Shown here piece after piece: positions 1 to 8,921 of a stretch of DNA of 64,000 nucleotides. A program made the translations under genes and the position numbers. Each line of letters opens with the position of its first letter. Position 1 is the first letter of the stretch. The notes below the pieces were generated by a model. The model did not search any database. It saw only the letters and a list, made by a program, of their open reading frames with translations, and was not told where the DNA came from. This stretch comes from Clostridia bacterium (GTDB lineage: Bacteria > Bacillota > Clostridia > Oscillospirales > Acutalibacteraceae), in the NCBI GenBank assembly GCA_900770165.1, contig CAAGJJ010000037.1, positions 1 to 64,000 on the forward strand. The letters run 5' to 3'.

Positions 1-320
1 CTAAAAGATATGAAGAACTTGCTGAAGATTATAAAAAAGCTGGTGATGAGAAAGAGGCTAATATATGCATTTTAAAATCTAAACAAGCATATGTCTATGC
101 TGCATTAAAAGAAGCAAGAAATGAATTTACCGCTGAAAGTTGGAATGAAGTAAGTAAATGCTATAGTGAAGTTGCTGAAGCTTGTGAAAAAATGGCTGAT
201 GGGGAATCGGACGTTAATGAAGCAAATTCATATAGAGCAATGGCTAAGGAATATATGGAAAAAGCTAATATGTACAAACAGTATGCTCAGATATTGGCTA
301 AGCTTACGAAAGATATATAA
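1..320 (+). CDS. C-terminal part of an alpha-helical repeat protein (5' end outside window)
   Basis: The frame is open from base 3 and stops at 318-320, giving about 105 residues with no start codon in view. The sequence is rich in Ala, Glu, Lys and Tyr in a heptad-like pattern, with recurring pieces such as EEYKKAGDE-like, YVYAALKEA and YRAMAKEYMEKA, which looks like a tetratricopeptide or SNAP-like helical hairpin array. No membrane segment or catalytic motif is visible. A terminator follows 47 bases downstream. The family could not be named; a role as protein-protein scaffold is only inference from the helical repeat character. Confidence 0.6.
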   Translation, partial: KRYEELAEDYKKAGDEKEANICILKSKQAYVYAALKEARNEFTAESWNEVSKCYSEVAEACEKMADGESDVNEANSYRAMAKEYMEKANMYKQYAQILAKLTKDI

Positions 321-367
321 CTGGAAATTATGCTGTAAATTAATGAAACAATATAATTTTAAATAAT

Positions 368-394
368 AAAGCCACCAGTCAAACTGGTGGCTTT
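368..394. terminator. Rho-independent terminator, perfect 12-bp stem
   Basis: AAAGCCACCAGT (368-379) pairs perfectly with ACTGGTGGCTTT (383-394) across a three-base loop, with A and T runs on the outer sides. It ends the partial gene at 320 and can work in both directions, so it may also stop transcription leaving the tRNA-Leu on the other strand. Confidence 0.85.
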
Positions 395-485
395 GATCTT
401 TAATAAGAGAAATTTGCTTAAAACAATTACACTCTTCAAAAAAGGATAACCACAAGAAAACTAAGTCCCTAATGGTTATCCAGCA

Positions 486-570
486 TGGTGCGAGAGATGG
501 GACTTGAACCCACACGAATCTCTTCACGCGCCCCTCAAACGCGCCTGTCTGCCTATTCCAGCACTCTCGC
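486..570 (-). tRNA. tRNA-Leu, anticodon GAG
   Basis: Read on the minus strand this is an 85-base type II tRNA with a long variable arm, a T loop GGTTCAAGTCC, a 7-bp acceptor stem GCGAGAG/CTCTCGC and an encoded 3' CCA (486-488). The anticodon arm is CGCGT / TTGAGGG / GCGCG, placing GAG at positions 34-36, which reads CUC and CUU leucine codons. The long variable arm fits leucine. Confidence 0.93.
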
Positions 571-598
571 ATAGTAAAATAATTCATTTAACGAATAT

Positions 599-627
599 AT
601 TCTATCATAATAGATTTAATATGTCAA
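599..627 (-). promoter_or_regulatory. Promoter of tRNA-Leu
   Basis: On the minus strand TTGACA (622-627) is followed after 17 bases by TAGAAT (599-604), about 30 bases before the tRNA 5' end. This is a near-consensus vegetative sigma-A promoter. Confidence 0.75.
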
Positions 628-654
628 TGTTTCAGATAAGTATAAGAAGTATAT

Positions 655-691
655 AAAAATATCCCCTTTAGAGTAATAAGGAGATATTTTT
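655..691 (-). terminator. Terminator of the NhaC-family gene
   Basis: An inverted repeat overlaps the stop codon: AAAAATATC with CCTTT on one arm and AAGGAGATATTTTT on the other. The single unmatched position becomes a G-U pair in minus-strand RNA, and a T run follows in that direction, so it suits the minus-strand gene. Confidence 0.65.
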
Positions 692-2235
692 TATTGAACA
701 TGTTGATTATTTTTTTTATTACTTAATCTATTAAAAATAATTATAAGAGTAATAAGTAATATAATTGTTAAAGATAGTGTTAAAATTATATTTTTACTTA
801 TACCGGCAATTAGATACCCAATAAAAGAAACAAAAGCTACTAGACATGAATATGGAATTTGTGTGGATACATGATCCATGTGGTTACATCCTGCACCTGT
901 TGATGATAAAATAGTGGTGTCTGATATAGGAGAACAATGATCTCCAAATACAGCTCCTGCCAAGGTAGCAGAGAGGGTAATTATTATTAATTCTGGTGCA
1001 GCTTTTTCACAGACCATTACAACTATTGGAATTAAAATACCAAACGTTCCCCAAGATGTCCCCATTGCAAATGATAAAAATCCTGCTATTATAAACACAA
1101 TGCATGGTAATAGTATAACAGGAATATTAGAATATTTGAAAAGATCTCCTACATATTGGCCTGTACTTAGTAAATCTCTACATATGCCACTTATTGTCCA
1201 TGCTAATGTAAGAATAACAAAAGCAGGAACCATAGATTTTATTCCTTGAGTTATTCCTGACATGAAATCATTAAAAGATAATAATTTTCTAGGTATAAAC
1301 ATAAAAAATGCAATAATAAGAGCTATAAAGGCACCATAAGTAATGGCAACTGCAGAGTTTGTATTGCTAAAAGCGTCAGCCAAAGATATATTTCCAGAGA
1401 AATATCCTCCAAGGTAAATCATAGATAAAACAGAAAATGCTATTAATGATAAAATAGGAATAACAAGATCAATTACCTTACCTTTATTAGATATGGGTGC
1501 TATATGTTCGTCATCATTAGGAGTTTCATATGAATGAGAATTATTTAGATTATCAGATTTAATTACTTTATTCTCAAATTCCGCCATTTTTCCAAAGTCT
1601 AAATTTTTAATTGAAATTACTAAAATCATTACGATTGTTAAAATAGCATATAAATTGTAAGGTATTGTTTTAACAAAAGTTGTCATCCCGTTTAATCCTG
1701 TGCCATCCATATACGATATAACAGATGCAGCCCAACTTGATACGGGAGCAATTATGCAAATAGGTGCAGCTGTTGCATCTATTATGTATGCAAGTTTTTC
1801 TCTAGAGACTTTTTGCTTGTCTGTAACTGGTCTCATAACGGTACCTACTGTTAAACAATTAAAATAATCGTCTATAAATATTAGTATTCCAAGAATAGCT
1901 GTAGATAATTGAGCCCAAGACTTAGAGTTAATACGTTTTGAAGCCCATATTCCATATGCTTGAGAACCTCCTGCTTTAGTTATAATTACGACAAGAGAAC
2001 CCAAAATTGCTAAAAATATAATAATATAAGCATTGTCTCCTATTTTTTCGCACATTAAAGCAAACATAACTTCAATTGCTTTAATTATTCCTCCACCGGA
2101 ATTAAAAGAATAAATAAGAGCACCCGAAAATATACCAATTAGAATTGAAGATATAACTTCTTTAGTAATAAGTGCTAATGCTATTGCTATAACAGGCGGC
2201 AAGATAGAAAGTATACCTACTTGAACAGGATCCAT
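691..2235 (-). CDS. NhaC-family Na+/H+ antiporter
   Basis: A 514-residue polytopic membrane protein with about eleven to twelve hydrophobic segments. NhaC-family hallmarks are present, such as FIDDYFNCLTVGTVMRPVTD (roughly 140-160), DATAAPICIIAPVSSW (about 168-183) and FGDHCSPISDTT near residue 430. The family exchanges Na+ for H+, sometimes coupled to organic acids such as malate and lactate; the substrate cannot be told here. The ATG at 2235 is preceded by GGGAG at a good distance. It stands alone, with its own promoter and terminator. Sodium export by this protein would complement the pyrophosphatase at 3.2 kb, but that link is inference. Confidence 0.88.
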   Translation of the reverse strand: MDPVQVGILSILPPVIAIALALITKEVISSILIGIFSGALIYSFNSGGGIIKAIEVMFALMCEKIGDNAYIIIFLAILGSLVVIITKAGGSQAYGIWASKRINSKSWAQLSTAILGILIFIDDYFNCLTVGTVMRPVTDKQKVSREKLAYIIDATAAPICIIAPVSSWAASVISYMDGTGLNGMTTFVKTIPYNLYAILTIVMILVISIKNLDFGKMAEFENKVIKSDNLNNSHSYETPNDDEHIAPISNKGKVIDLVIPILSLIAFSVLSMIYLGGYFSGNISLADAFSNTNSAVAITYGAFIALIIAFFMFIPRKLLSFNDFMSGITQGIKSMVPAFVILTLAWTISGICRDLLSTGQYVGDLFKYSNIPVILLPCIVFIIAGFLSFAMGTSWGTFGILIPIVVMVCEKAAPELIIITLSATLAGAVFGDHCSPISDTTILSSTGAGCNHMDHVSTQIPYSCLVAFVSFIGYLIAGISKNIILTLSLTIILLITLIIIFNRLSNKKNNQHVQ

Positions 2236-2278
2236 TATTTACACTCCCTTAATTTTCTAAATAGATTACTAATGATTT

Positions 2279-2307
2279 ATTTTACATGATTTTCATATTT
2301 TTTACAA
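2279..2307 (-). promoter_or_regulatory. Promoter of the NhaC-family gene
   Basis: On the minus strand TTGTAA (2302-2307), a 17-base spacer and TAAAAT (2279-2284) lie about 45 bases ahead of the start codon. Confidence 0.6.
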
Positions 2308-2327
2308 CAGAATATTTAGATAGAAAA

Positions 2328-2362
2328 TCCATGCAGAAAAATAATTAGTAATTCTGCATGGA
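2328..2362 (-). terminator. Terminator after the small membrane protein gene
   Basis: TCCATGCAGAA (2328-2338) and TTCTGCATGGA (2352-2362) form a perfect 11-bp stem with a 13-base loop. The T run lies on the minus-strand side, so it probably ends the gene at 2445-2843. Confidence 0.65.
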
Positions 2363-2444
2363 CTTTTGCTATATATTTAATATTTAATATGAATGCTGCT
2401 ACATTATAAAATAAAATTAAAGCTATATAGAGTTTTAATTAGAT

Positions 2445-2843
2445 TTAAATTTTGTTGTTTTGATGTTTTAGATTATTTATTTTATTTGTTATATAAACTA
2501 TAGGAATAGATAGTAATGCCCAAAGAAGGCTATATATTGGACAAATTTGTCCTAAAATGTTTATAGGCATTGCGGAATAATCCCATATATCCATTTTAAG
2601 CCAAACGTTTACAATGCACCCCGATAAGAATTCAATGCTTGTTATTACTATAGATCCAATTAGACATTTTTGAATGAGAGAAGTCTTTTTTAACCTTGTA
2701 AAAACTTTGAAAAGAGTTAAAAAACAAAATCCACCTATAATTGCCATTGTCCAGTGGGTATATCTTCTCCATAATATTTCTATAAAGCAATATGATATTC
2801 CACTTGTAGCAAAAATTGCTATATCTTGTTTAACTTGTCGCAC
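2445..2843 (-). CDS. Small polytopic membrane protein, putative ABC-transporter type IV (CmpB-like) family
   Basis: A protein of 132 residues with four predicted hydrophobic segments. The pattern WRRYTHWTM, then a segment ending GFCFL, and later NILGQICPIYSLLWALLS resembles the family annotated as putative ABC-transporter type IV (PF06541), in which NILGQICL.YS.LW is the best-conserved stretch. That family's function has not been established and no ATPase partner is encoded next to it. The start is a GTG at 2843 with GGTGA upstream; an ATG three bases further out is out of frame. Assignment is by recalled motif only. Confidence 0.6.
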   Translation of the reverse strand: MRQVKQDIAIFATSGISYCFIEILWRRYTHWTMAIIGGFCFLTLFKVFTRLKKTSLIQKCLIGSIVITSIEFLSGCIVNVWLKMDIWDYSAMPINILGQICPIYSLLWALLSIPIVYITNKINNLKHQNNKI

Positions 2844-3232
2844 GAAGCATCACCAAAACTAATTTACCCAATAAATTGAGCCTTATTCTTGATTTGAATG
2901 GTGTGTTAAGTACTAAGCTAATAATATAGTATAAGAATATTATTTTTTTATATTATATATCGTTGCTTAAAAGTGTCTATTTATAATTTTGATTTTTTTG
3001 TATGAATATCTAGAATATAGTTTCTTTTTATATATAAATGTAAAAACAGAATTTATTTTTACTAATTTAATCCGATGAATCTATTAATTGGATATTTTAA
3101 CTAAATTGTTTTGACAAATAATACATAAAAATGTTTTTATGCTGGTAGAATAAAGCTTTTATATTTACTTGTATTGTGGTATAATATTCCTGCTAAAAAT
3201 GCTTGAATAAAAAAATGAAAGAGGTGTATTTT
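2844..3232 (+). promoter_or_regulatory. Leader and promoter region of the membrane pyrophosphatase
   Basis: This 389-base gap holds no gene. An extended -10 TGGTATAAT lies at 3177-3185, but its -35 region is weak. A second candidate further up is TTGACA (3111-3116) with TTTTAT (3135-3140) at 18 bases. A weak ATCC/GGAT hairpin sits near 3070-3095. No known riboswitch was recognised. Confidence 0.5.
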
Positions 3233-5320
3233 ATGGATTTAATGCTATGGGCCCCTTTGGGTTCATTGCTAGCGCTAGTTTTTGCGGCTTACCTATCTTG
3301 GAAAGTCTTAAAAGAAGATGAAGGAAAAGATGAGGTAAAAAGAATAGCACTTTCCATAAGAACTGGTGCAAGCGCGTATTTAAGTCGTCAGTACAAGGGA
3401 GTTTCAATATTTTTTGCAGCGATGTTCGTTATTTTAGGAATTTTAGCTTTTGCAGGATTTGTTAATCCGTTTATTCCAGTAGCTTTTGTTACAGGTGGAT
3501 TTTTCTCTGCTCTGTCAGGATTTATTGGAATGAAAATTGCTACGCAAGCTAATTCAAGAACAGCAACAGCAACACAAAAGAGCCTTAATAGTGGTTTAAA
3601 AGTTGCTTTTTCTGCTGGTGCAGTAATGGGATTTACAGTTGTTGGATTAGGTATGTTGGATATGTCTATATGGTATTATATTTTAAGATTTTTCTATAGA
3701 GGCCTATCCGTTGAGCAACAAGCTCAAAGTATTTCATCAGCAATGCTTACTTTCGGTATGGGTGCCTCTGCTATGGCGCTTTTTGCTAGAGTAGGTGGAG
3801 GAATCTTTACAAAGGCAGCAGACGTAGGTGCTGATTTGGTTGGAAAAGTGGAAAATTCTATTCCTGAAGATGATCCTAGAAACCCTGCCGTAATTGCTGA
3901 CAATGTTGGCGATAACGTTGGCGATGTTGCTGGTATGGGTGCAGATTTATATGAATCTTATGTTGGTGCAAGAATATCTGCTTGTGCTTTAGCAGTGTCT
4001 GCAGGGTTTGGACTTAAAGGTATGGCTGTTCCAATGATATTAGCAACAATTGGAATTATAGCTTCTATTATTGGTACATTTTTTGTTAGAACAAAAGAAA
4101 ATGCTTCCCAAAAAAGTTTACTTTCTGCATTGAGAAGAGGTACTTATATTAGTGGTATATTAGTTGCGATAGGTGCTTTCTTATTAATTTATTTTGTATT
4201 TGGAATGGATAAAATAGGATTCTTTTACGCAATTATTTCTGGTCTTTTAGCAGGAGTATTAATAGGTTATTTTACAGAGTATTTTACGTCTGATAATTAC
4301 AAACCAACTCAAGATTTATCTAAAACTTCAGAAACAGGTCCAGCCACTATAATTATAGGAGGACTTTCTTTAGGAATGATTTCAACAGCTATTCCGGTAG
4401 TTATAATAGCTATAGCAATTTTAGCAAGTTTCTATCTTTCTGGAGGTATGGCATCATTTAATTCTGGCTTATATGGAATAAGTCTTGCAGCTGTTGGAAT
4501 GCTTTCTACTTTAGGAATTACTTTAGCTACAGATGCTTATGGTCCTGTTGCAGATAATGCAGGCGGTATTGCAGAAATGTCTGGTATGGGCGAAGAAGTA
4601 AGAAATAGAACAGATGCTTTGGATTCACTTGGTAATACAACTGCAGCAACAGGAAAAGGATTTGCTATTGGTTCTGCAGCTCTTACTGCCTTAGCATTAA
4701 TTGCATCATACATAGAGCAGATTAAGGTAATAAAACCAGGGTTTGTGTTTAATCTTGAAATAACTAGTCCACCAGTTCTTATTGGATTGTTTATTGGAGC
4801 TATGTTACCATTCATATTTGCAGCCTTAACTATGGATGCAGTTGGACGAGCTGCAACAAGTGTTGTTGTAGAAGTTAGACGCCAATTTAAAGAAATAAAA
4901 GGATTATTAACAGGCGATGCTCAACCAAACTATGCACGATGTGTAGATTTATGTACTAAATCTTCTTTGAAAGAAATGATTATGCCTTCTATTTTAGGTG
5001 TGATTTCTCCTATTATTGTAGGTCTTATATTAGGCGTAAATGGTGTAGCAGGTTTATTAGCTGGAGCAACTGTATCAGGATTTGTTCTTGCAATTATGAT
5101 GGCAAATGCTGGCGGTGCTTGGGATAATGCTAAAAAATATATAGAATCTGGCCATAATGGAGGAAAAGGTTCCGATTGTCACAAGGCAGCAGTTGTAGGT
5201 GATACAGTAGGAGATCCATTTAAAGATACTAGTGGACCAGCGATAAATATTTTAATTAAACTTTTATCAATAGTTTCAATAGTATTTGCTGCTATTATTT
5301 CAAATTATTCTTTATTTTAA
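3233..5320 (+). CDS. hppA: Membrane-bound pyrophosphatase, K+-dependent type (ion pump)
   Basis: This enzyme couples hydrolysis of cytoplasmic pyrophosphate to export of Na+ or H+. The 695-residue protein has about sixteen membrane segments and the family's acidic catalytic motifs: [20 protein letters not shown], and a C-terminal [12 protein letters not shown] and [13 protein letters not shown]. In [10 protein letters not shown] the residues at 471 and 474 are Ala and Gly; K+-independent enzymes carry Lys and Thr there, so this one should need K+. Many K+-dependent members pump Na+, but the ion cannot be read with certainty. ATG at 3233 was chosen because AAAGAGGTG lies just upstream; the in-frame TTG at 3203 has no ribosome site. 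Confidence 0.95.
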   Translation: MDLMLWAPLGSLLALVFAAYLSWKVLKEDEGKDEVKRIALSIRTGASAYLSRQYKGVSIFFAAMFVILGILAFAGFVNPFIPVAFVTGGFFSALSGFIGMKIATQANSRTATATQKSLNSGLKVAFSAGAVMGFTVVGLGMLDMSIWYYILRFFYRGLSVEQQAQSISSAMLTFGMGASAMALFARVGGGIFTKAADVGADLVGKVENSIPEDDPRNPAVIADNVGDNVGDVAGMGADLYESYVGARISACALAVSAGFGLKGMAVPMILATIGIIASIIGTFFVRTKENASQKSLLSALRRGTYISGILVAIGAFLLIYFVFGMDKIGFFYAIISGLLAGVLIGYFTEYFTSDNYKPTQDLSKTSETGPATIIIGGLSLGMISTAIPVVIIAIAILASFYLSGGMASFNSGLYGISLAAVGMLSTLGITLATDAYGPVADNAGGIAEMSGMGEEVRNRTDALDSLGNTTAATGKGFAIGSAALTALALIASYIEQIKVIKPGFVFNLEITSPPVLIGLFIGAMLPFIFAALTMDAVGRAATSVVVEVRRQFKEIKGLLTGDAQPNYARCVDLCTKSSLKEMIMPSILGVISPIIVGLILGVNGVAGLLAGATVSGFVLAIMMANAGGAWDNAKKYIESGHNGGKGSDCHKAAVVGDTVGDPFKDTSGPAINILIKLLSIVSIVFAAIISNYSLF

Positions 5321-5335
5321 GAATTAAATTTATAA

Positions 5336-5379
5336 AAAAACACAATCTACGTGGTTAAATAACGGTAGATTGTGTTTTT
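5336..5379 (+). terminator. Terminator of hppA
   Basis: AAAAACACAATCTAC (5336-5350) pairs perfectly with GTAGATTGTGTTTTT (5365-5379) across a 14-base loop, directly after the hppA stop. Confidence 0.85.
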
Positions 5380-5416
5380 CTTTATCAAAAATATATATTA
5401 TAGGTATATAAGTAAA

Positions 5417-5453
5417 AAAATAAGATCTCTGATTATTTCAGAGATCTTATTTT
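5417..5453. terminator. Second strong hairpin, terminator-like
   Basis: A perfect 16-bp stem (5417-5432 with 5438-5453, loop TTATT) flanked by A and T runs. It follows the hppA terminator within 40 bases and stands before the intron relic, so it may be a backup terminator or may have belonged to the inserted element. Confidence 0.65.
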
Positions 5454-5558
5454 AAAAGTATGTGAAGGCGATACTATTATAATAATCGCACGCTATGTAT
5501 ACATGAGATTAAAATTAACGAAGTTTAAGTCATCGAAATAAAATGAAGGTGTTGTTTA

Positions 5559-6125
5559 TAGCATAAAGTTTATCACATAGTAAATAGATATGCAAAAAAA
5601 GGCTCAAATGATAACACAGTTGATGGCTTTAATGAAAAAATCGAAAAAATAATTAAGATGTTCAGAGATGGAACATTCCAGCTGACACTTGTCTTACCGA
5701 CAAACTCGTACAAGAAGTTTTTTGTATGATATTGGAATCGGTGTATGAACTAATATTTTTACCGCAATACTATGGTTTTAGACCAAATAGGAGTTGTCAT
5801 ACGGCTTTGAAAGATTTAAAACACTAGTTTTATGGTATACGGTGGTTTGTTGAAGGTGATATAAAAGCTTGTTTCGATAATATGGAATCACAAAGCTTTG
5901 GTAAACATTATCAACAATAAAGTTAAGGACGCTCGGTTAATACAACTAATTTATAAATTTCTAAAAGCAGGATATTTAAAAAACCGGCAATATCATAAAA
6001 CATGCAGAGGTACACCATAAGGTGATATAATATCACCATTACTCGCCAACATCTGTTTACATGAATCAGATAAATTCATAATGCAGTTGAAAACCGAATT
6101 TGATAAACTCAAAAAGAAACACTTT
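5559..6125 (+). pseudogene. Group II intron reverse transcriptase/maturase (LtrA-type) relic
   Basis: There is no intact frame, but pieces of an LtrA-type protein can be read in order by jumping frames. YAKKGSNDNTVDGFNEKIEKI is followed by FRDGTFQ; then TDKLVQEVFCMILESVYE and QYYGFRPNRSCHTALKDLKH; then WFVEGDIKACFDN; then LIQLIYKFLKAGYLKN with YHKTCRGTP, a stop where Gln is expected, and GDIISPLLANICLHESDKF. The usual stretch between FRDGTFQ and TDKLVQ is deleted. The catalytic YADD block and the whole maturase (X) and endonuclease end are missing. It stops a few bases before tRNA-Gly. This is a dead mobile intron, not a gene. Confidence 0.85.
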
Positions 6126-6136
6126 ACCTATGTATA

Positions 6137-6211
<75 letters not shown>

Positions 6212-6256
6212 ATATAGGTAATTTTTAATAAAAAATAATCTATAAATATACATTTA

Positions 6257-6285
6257 TATATAGCATATATATTGGTATTTGTCAA
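6257..6285 (-). promoter_or_regulatory. Promoter of tRNA-Gly
   Basis: On the minus strand TTGACA (6280-6285), a 17-base spacer and TATATA (6257-6262) lie about 45 bases before the tRNA. Confidence 0.7.
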
Positions 6286-6328
6286 TATTTATTGGTGTCG
6301 GTTTAACTAGTTGAAATGTTAGCTTGGG

Positions 6329-6357
6329 TTTACAAATTTAGTAATATAATGTATAAT
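6329..6357 (+). promoter_or_regulatory. Promoter of the feo operon
   Basis: TTTACA (6329-6334), 17 bases, TATAAT (6352-6357). The -10 box falls inside the left arm of an inverted repeat, which makes it a likely repressed promoter. Confidence 0.75.
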
Positions 6358-6378
6358 GTTAACATAGACTAACATTAT
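6353..6378 (+). promoter_or_regulatory. Probable DtxR/MntR-type operator over the feo promoter
   Basis: ATAATGTTA (6353-6361) and TAACATTAT (6370-6378) form a perfect 9-bp inverted repeat with an 8-base spacer. It covers most of the -10 box and the start point. The core TTAac...TAA resembles boxes bound by DtxR-family metal repressors, and the operon itself ends with such a regulator at 8922. Binding is inferred. Confidence 0.6.
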
Positions 6379-6402
6379 AATGTAATTATTTTTTGGAAGG
6401 AT

Positions 6403-6636
6403 ATGAAAAAGGTGAAAACAGTTAATGATTTAAAGATGAATGAGTCGGGAGTAGTTTTAAGAATAGGTGGATGCGGAGCACTTAGAAGAAGGATAATAGA
6501 TATGGGCATTACACCAGGAGCAGTTATAATAATGCGAAAGGTTGCGCCTTTTGGAGATCCTATAGAAATAAACGTAAGAGGTTATGAACTTAGTATTAGA
6601 AAATCGGACGCAAAAGAAATAGTAATAAAAGATTAA
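6403..6636 (+). CDS. feoA: Ferrous iron transport accessory protein FeoA
   Basis: A 77-residue SH3-like FeoA-domain protein that assists FeoB at the inner membrane face. The family pattern is clear: LKMNESGVVLRIGGCGALRRRIIDMGITPG, then KVAPFGDPIEINVRGYELSIRKSDA. GITPG and GDPIE are the conserved turns. The start is uncertain. ATG 6403 sits only about two bases after GGAAGG, whereas GTG 6412 has AAGGA ten bases upstream and gives the usual MKTVNDL beginning, so 6412 may be the true start. It is 22 bases from feoB, in the same operon. Confidence 0.93.
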   Translation: MKKVKTVNDLKMNESGVVLRIGGCGALRRRIIDMGITPGAVIIMRKVAPFGDPIEINVRGYELSIRKSDAKEIVIKD

Positions 6637-6658
6637 TAATAAAAAGGAGGTGCATTTA

Positions 6659-8896
6659 ATGGCGAGTTTAATAAGAGATAGTATAAGAAATTTTTCAGCT
6701 GATAGTGTAACAAATAAGAAAACTATTAAGTTTGCATTGGCTGGAAACCCTAATTGTGGGAAAACCACGTTGTTTAATAAATTGACAGGAAGTAAACAGT
6801 ATGTAGGAAATTGGCCTGGTGTAACTGTGGAAAAAAAGGAAGGTAGAGCTAAGTTTTATGGAAAAAATATTAGCATTTTAGACTTACCAGGGATATATTC
6901 ATTATCTCCGTATTCACCTGAAGAAGTAGTTACTAGAAATTGCATAATAGATGAGGATCTACAGCTGATTATTAATATTGTAGATGCAACAAACATAGAA
7001 AGAAATTTATATCTTACAACGCAAATAGCAGAGCTTGGGAAGCCTATGGTAATTGCACTTAATATGATAGATCTACTTGAAAAAAGAGGAGATCGTATTG
7101 ATTATAAAAGATTAGAAAGAAAATTAGGAATTCCGGTTGTACCAATTTCTGCAGGTAAGGGTACTGGTATAGATGAATTAATGAAACTTGCTATTAGCTA
7201 CGCAGAAAAGAATCAAATTGTAAATATAAAAAATACATATTCTCCAGATGTTGATGAGGTATTATGCGAGATTGAGAAAGTTTTGGATTCTACAGGTAAA
7301 AGTACAAATGCTAACCAGAGATGGAATGCTGTTAAAGTTTTTGAAGGAGATAGAATAACATTAGAAAAATTTAAATTCACAGAAGCTCGATCTCAAAAAA
7401 TAAATACTATAAAAAAGAAAATACCAACCACTAAATATTTAGATAGGGAAATGATAATTGCAGACCAAAGATATAAGTATATATGCAACATTTGCTCTTT
7501 AGTGGTGAAAAAAAGTTTTGGACAAGGACATTTGACAACATCCGATAAAGTAGATAAGATTATTACTAATAGGTTTTTGGCTATACCACTGTTTTTAAGT
7601 ATGATGCTGCTAGTCTTCTTTATAACATTTGGACCTATTGGAAACTCTTTAAGGGATAGTGCAGAATTTTTAATAAAAGATGTTTTTGCAGGCATGATTA
7701 ACAATATACTTAATTCTGCAGGGGCTTCACAATGGACTGTAAGCCTAGTAATAGGTGGAATAATAGAAGGTGTTGGTTCTGTTATATCATTTTTCCCACA
7801 AATATTAATTTTGTTCACACTGTTATCAATATTGGAAGACAGTGGCTATATGGCAAGGGCTGCTTTTATAATGGACCAATTATTAAGAAAGATAGGTTTA
7901 TCGGGTAGAGCATTTGTTCCAATGCTAATGGGGTTTGGCTGTACGGTACCAGCAGTTTTAGGAACCAGGACTTTAGAGAGCGAGAAAGACAAAAGATTGA
8001 CTATTTTAATTACACCATTTATGTCTTGTAGCGCAAAGATGCCTGTGTATGCTCTGTTTATTTCAGCTTTTTTTGTTAGTAACCAGGCACTGATAATTTT
8101 TTCTATATATTTGTTAGGAATTATTATAGCAGTTTTATCAGCTTTGCTGTTTAAAAATACGTTATTAAAAGGGGAGCCTGCTCCATTTGTTATGGAACTC
8201 CCACCATATAGGCTACCAACGCCAAGAAGCTTGTGGATACATGTTTGGGAAAGACTTAAAGATTTTTTAACAAAAGCAGGAACTGTATTACTTGCAGCTA
8301 CAATTGTTATTTGGTTTTTACAATCATTTGATTTTAAAATGAGAATGGTAGATGATAGTGCAAATAGTATGCTTGCAAGTATTGGAACATTTATAGCTCC
8401 AGCATTTACTTTGTGTGGCTTTGGAGATTGGAGAGCCTCTGTCTCACTAGTAACTGGACTTGTTGCAAAAGAGTCTGTTGTTAGTACAATGGCGATTTTA
8501 TATAATTCTGGTGTAGATGCGAACTTGGCTTCAACTTTAGGACAAACGTTTACTCCATTAAGTGCATATTCGTTTATGGTTTTTGTTTTGCTGTATACTC
8601 CATGTGTTGCAGCTTTATCGGCAATACATAAAGAGATGGCCAGTTTAAAATGGACCTCTATAACAATATTGTATCAGCTAGCTGTTGCGTTTTTAGTATC
8701 GGCATTTGTATATCAAACAGGTTCTTTTATGTCATACATTTTTTCCGGAGGCAGTGTTAAGATTATAGATGTAATTATAGCGATTTTATCTATCTCAATT
8801 GTTGCTTGTGTTATTTGGATAGAGGTAGGAAAAAGGAAAGATAGTAAAAATATGTGCAGCTCTTGTTCAGGGTGTGCAAATAAATGTAATAGATGA
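6659..8896 (+). CDS. feoB: Ferrous iron uptake transporter FeoB
   Basis: Main Fe2+ uptake protein of anaerobes. The 745-residue product has an N-terminal G domain with GNPNCGKT (29-36), the NWPGVTVEKKEG switch, DLPGIYSL and NMID, then a helical domain. The membrane part contains two GATE regions with GCTVPAVLGTR and MSCSAKMPVYALF, and later TPCVAALSAI. The extreme C-terminus is Cys-rich (CSSCSGCANKC), a common feature of FeoB from this group. ATG 6659 lies eight bases after AAGGAGG; the GTG at 6650 overlaps that site and is rejected. It follows feoA and precedes the dtxR-like gene. Confidence 0.96.
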   Translation: MASLIRDSIRNFSADSVTNKKTIKFALAGNPNCGKTTLFNKLTGSKQYVGNWPGVTVEKKEGRAKFYGKNISILDLPGIYSLSPYSPEEVVTRNCIIDEDLQLIINIVDATNIERNLYLTTQIAELGKPMVIALNMIDLLEKRGDRIDYKRLERKLGIPVVPISAGKGTGIDELMKLAISYAEKNQIVNIKNTYSPDVDEVLCEIEKVLDSTGKSTNANQRWNAVKVFEGDRITLEKFKFTEARSQKINTIKKKIPTTKYLDREMIIADQRYKYICNICSLVVKKSFGQGHLTTSDKVDKIITNRFLAIPLFLSMMLLVFFITFGPIGNSLRDSAEFLIKDVFAGMINNILNSAGASQWTVSLVIGGIIEGVGSVISFFPQILILFTLLSILEDSGYMARAAFIMDQLLRKIGLSGRAFVPMLMGFGCTVPAVLGTRTLESEKDKRLTILITPFMSCSAKMPVYALFISAFFVSNQALIIFSIYLLGIIIAVLSALLFKNTLLKGEPAPFVMELPPYRLPTPRSLWIHVWERLKDFLTKAGTVLLAATIVIWFLQSFDFKMRMVDDSANSMLASIGTFIAPAFTLCGFGDWRASVSLVTGLVAKESVVSTMAILYNSGVDANLASTLGQTFTPLSAYSFMVFVLLYTPCVAALSAIHKEMASLKWTSITILYQLAVAFLVSAFVYQTGSFMSYIFSGGSVKIIDVIIAILSISIVACVIWIEVGKRKDSKNMCSSCSGCANKCNR

Positions 8897-8921
8897 AGTA
8901 TTTTAGGAGATAGGTTGTGAT

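Noticed and set aside
228..587. 119-codon minus-strand frame
   Set aside because: It runs across the tRNA-Leu gene and the terminator, so it is not coding.
4537..4815. Minus-strand frame inside hppA
   Set aside because: It is the antisense shadow of a highly conserved gene with no ribosome site.
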